In this document: positions 60,879 through 64,000 of the stretch, one piece after another | Layout of the letters: every line of letters starts with the position of its first letter | Position numbering within the stretch: position 1 is the stretch's first letter | Notes under the pieces: generated by a model | The model's database searches: none | The model's input: only the letters and a program-made list of their open reading frames with translations | Told to the model about the DNA's origin: nothing | Assembly (NCBI RefSeq): GCF_000699445.3 | Contig: NC_067200.1 | Span: 1,240,001-1,304,000, forward strand | Length of the DNA: 64,000 nucleotides | DNA from: Schistosoma haematobium | Lineage: Eukaryota > Platyhelminthes > Trematoda > Strigeidida > Schistosomatidae | Direction of reading: 5' to 3' | Program-made: the position numbers and the translations under genes

Positions 60879-62194
60879 AATGCCGGTTAAATTTTTGTCG
60901 ATCATATACAATTGATTTGTGTTTAGATCACTAAAAGTATACAATAAGCACACCGTTGAACAGTTGGCTTATCATATCCTGCTTATCTAAATTCCTTTCA
61001 ACTACAGTCATCATCATTATCAATATTAACTTGAAATGCTACTACTCTAAATTCGACAATAGAAAAGGTATTGAACAAGTGATAGTCATAAACTATGACG
61101 TAATTCCAATGTAAAATTAGTTTGTTAAGAAGAAGAATGAGCAGACGTTTTCATATTACTCCAAACATAACCGTTGTATATTGTAAGAAGGTTGAAGGTA
61201 GTTAGCATAAAACACTGCTCAACTTGAGTTTTGTGCTCATTATCATCATCATCAAAATGTACTTACAATACTGAAGCATTTGATTTTCTATGTTTAATTT
61301 GAAGAAGCGTCACTTCATTTCAAGGTCTAAGATGTCACCACTGAGTCATCTGGAGCAAAATTAACTAGGTGAAAACATGATAGATGGAATTCTACCTAAT
61401 AATATTGAGTTTTAGAACAACGTAGCATTAATCAATACCCAGTGATCAATCGATGTTTTAGTTTTAAGTTATCAGATTATGAAGCATCTTTTATCCAGTC
61501 CTCAAAATTTAATTCAATCAATCTTAGTTATTCGACCCACTGAATTCCTCTTAACTACACTCCGCTTCTCTAATTGACCATTATAACAAATTATATTTCA
61601 CAATTATCATAAAGAGGGATGAAACATACTATCAACACTCATTCACAAAGTATTAACTTACAGCTAGAAGACGATAGTGTAGAAACTAATTTATTCCACG
61701 AAAACATCGTACCTTCACACTCGCAACTTTTCTCAAAAGGTTGTCAGGGATTCCAAATTAAGGGGAATCCTGAAGTACAGTTCACTTGTATTGTAACAAT
61801 CTTCTCTTCATTGATATAAGTACTTAGACTTGAACTATAATTCCCTGAACTAACTAATCGTTTGTTATTAACTAGTAATAAATGAAATGACACTTTTCTA
61901 AAAAGTTAACTACTCATTTATCAAGTACAAATCTGATGGGAACAGATCAACAACGAAGCTGTGACAAACAATCGAAGCCATTTTTTGCTTAGTTTTCACT
62001 CATCTAATCAATTACATCATCATCATCTTCAATGTAGATTTAAGGTGAATGATACGTTTTAAATGATATTAAATGTAGGTAGGTGTTTGTTTTCTAACTT
62101 AACCACCTACCTACCTACCTAGTAATTGTACTTAGTTTTAATCATTATCACAATCTGAGATTATGTCATAGATTATTATTACTATTACCATTAT

Positions 62195-62575
62195 TGTTGG
62201 GGTGATCCAGAAAATTGCTTCCAAAAGACAAGCAAGCATATGGAAACACTAAGAAGCGTTTCATCCAATCAGCGTTCACTTGGAGTCTTGGCCAAAAATA
62301 CCAAGGAAGCAAAACGTCACATGTAGAGTCTCTGATTGGTTGGCTGCTGCACTGCTACTATGTTTAGTAGCATTTTAGAATCTTCTAGCAACCCAAGGAC
62401 ATTTAAAATATTATAAAAACCCTGTATTTTCTGAATTAGAATGAACCTTGGAGTAAACTACTTCTCGCATACCTTGAGTCTTCTCTCTCGTGTTCAGGTC
62501 GCTATATAGTTCTAGCTTCGGGGTTACAGAATAGCTTAGGAGACGAATAGAGCATTCAATCTGCAAGACTTATCA
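62195..62575 (+). mobile_element. Solo LTR (gypsy-like), right arm
   Basis: Mirror of 43,782-44,162: TGTTGGGGTGATCC at the start, CTTATCA at the end, 381 bp, flanked by ATTAT (the complement of ATAAT). It was present before the arms were duplicated or homogenised. Confidence 0.85.
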
Positions 62576-63937
62576 ATTATTATTATTATTATTATTCTAT
62601 GTAACTGTAATATAGACTGATATACTTTTCTTGTTGTCATGTTGATTATCAAGTTGGTTGATTGATTGATTGATGGAATGGTGCCAAATATAAAACTCAG
62701 AATCAATAAAAAAAGGATTCTCCCTTTTCGTTTCTATATTGAAAAAAGAAAGAAAGAGATAATACTATTCATGATAATGATAATTTACTTATCATATGAC
62801 ATATAGATAACTAAACAATTAATTATAATGATATAACATTCTTGAAGATTTAATCATTCTTTTGTTAGATCTTGAATAGTAACTATTGGGATCTATTTCT
62901 AGACTAATACTATGCATAATATATTTATTGTATGGTTACTAAGTGGATAAACTATGCATATCCATGTTCCTCCTATCATATGCTTTATTTTGACTTATAG
63001 ACCATTATGATACCATTCACCATTCTTGAGTTATGTCCGATCTATCCATTACTATCTCCTACATTCACAACCACTTTTGACTACTATCTTGTATAAATGT
63101 ATATTTTCTACTTTATGGTACGATGTGGTCTGTTTGGTTTGTATATAAACCCAGTATGTTTGAAATACATGATTGATATCGTGGAGGCTGAGACTGGTGT
63201 TCTGGACTCAATGAACGAACTAGGAGAAGGACCGATCAAGACTCTAAACTGCTCGTACGATTTTACGCGTCATTAATAAATCATTGTTCTCTAATTGGTG
63301 GTATCATTATGTTATCCATCAACAGAGTGCACAGGCCACAAGTTATAACGTTTGACACGGGTTCATTATTTGTCGAGAAGAGATAGTCTTTAAACTAGTT
63401 TTCTTTTCTTTTCTTTCCCACCCCAGATACATGAATTCGTCTCTTTTCGTTTCTTTTCTTAATCAAATCATGATTTTGTTTGTTTGCTTGTTTGTTAACA
63501 CTTTGATTAGTTTATCATTATCTTATGTATCTTATGTAATTCAATGTTTAATATAATAACTTCATGTTTGTTCATGTAATATATACAAGACATAATTTCC
63601 TATTTTTCTTCAACTTCAAATTTCTTTGATTTTATTCCAAATCTTATGATGATATAAACTATGAAATTCAACAAACTAGTGATAACATTCAAACGTAAGA
63701 CACACTAAATGTGTTAACTAGAGAGACAAACTTCAAGAGGTAATTCTTGAAATTCTAATGATGAATAGACATGAAAAATAGAAAGTTGACAAGCATCTAA
63801 TATGAGAGAATAGATCTATCGCCAATTCCAAACGATGAACATTCCACATTGTCAATTTATCGGAATGATCTAAACGTTCAACAATTGTTGTAGTACAAAA
63901 CACACATTTAATTCCTGGTGGAGTTGTCTTTTTTCCA

Positions 63938-63968
63938 TTAGGAGTAACAGGCGTAAGTAAGTAAGTAA
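63938..63968 (+). mobile_element. Very short RTE 3' tail insertion, right arm only
   Basis: CATTAGGAGTAACAGGCG followed by (TAAG)n is the extreme 3' end of the RTE element. The left arm has only an A-run at the corresponding place (42,423-42,436). Confidence 0.75.
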
Positions 63969-64000
63969 TTAATTTGCTCACTTCTGAATAGTTACCTACT

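Overview
The window is AT-rich nuclear DNA of a blood fluke (genus Schistosoma). The evidence is a schistosome SM-alpha-type element with its hammerhead ribozyme (two copies), RTE/SR2-like, CR1-like, Penelope-like and Ty3/gypsy-like retroelement remains, and a multi-exon gene of the schistosome egg protein CP391S-like (plexin/TEM7-like) family. It is not prokaryotic: there are no operons, no CRISPR array and no rRNA genes. The species cannot be fixed from this window, though SM-alpha argues for the African group. Repeat density, segmental duplications and a GATA array suit a repeat-rich, possibly sex-linked region; that is inference.

Region 1 (1-14,300) is a mosaic of duplications. Block 347-2440 recurs in direct orientation at 8999-11090. 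Block 2475-4575 recurs inverted at 10571-13463, where the copy carries about 790 bp absent from the first. Block 7156-7962 recurs at 13475-14282. The blocks carry SM-alpha elements with hammerhead ribozymes, a gypsy Gag zinc-knuckle fragment, RTE fragments, a rearranged tRNA-derived SINE and a Penelope GIY-YIG fragment. Between the duplicated parts (4580-7155) lies sequence resembling introns of the gene in region 2.

Region 2 (14,723-21,126, + strand) is the one apparently intact gene. Thirteen exons join with matching phases into a 373-residue type I membrane protein: signal peptide, plexin/TEM7-like ectodomain, six-cysteine PSI-like domain, Thr-rich stalk with a duplicated exon, C-terminal membrane helix and short basic tail.

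Region 3 (21,130-37,500) is mostly non-coding, with decayed retroelements (CR1, gypsy pol, Penelope, RTE, an LTR) and several copies of a second tRNA-derived SINE family. The copy at 32,366-32,580 carries a hammerhead ribozyme in which every core position and helix is intact.

Region 4 (37,600-63,985) is dominated by a near-perfect palindrome: left arm 42,402-52,975, spacer 52,976-54,415, right arm 54,416-63,985. Each arm holds a (GATA)n array (about 1.58 kb on the left, 0.55 kb on the right), an identically placed LTR, the same SINE copies and one exon of a RhoGAP-domain gene. On the minus strand that gene can be followed from a spacer exon (53,848-53,703) into the left-arm RhoGAP exon (50,190-49,515) with compatible phase, then to C-terminal exons at 42,299-38,898 and 37,893-37,623. 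One of these is split by a nearly full-length but dead RTE element (39,121-42,274). The inverted duplication appears to have cut off the 5' part of the gene and left an orphan exon in the right arm.
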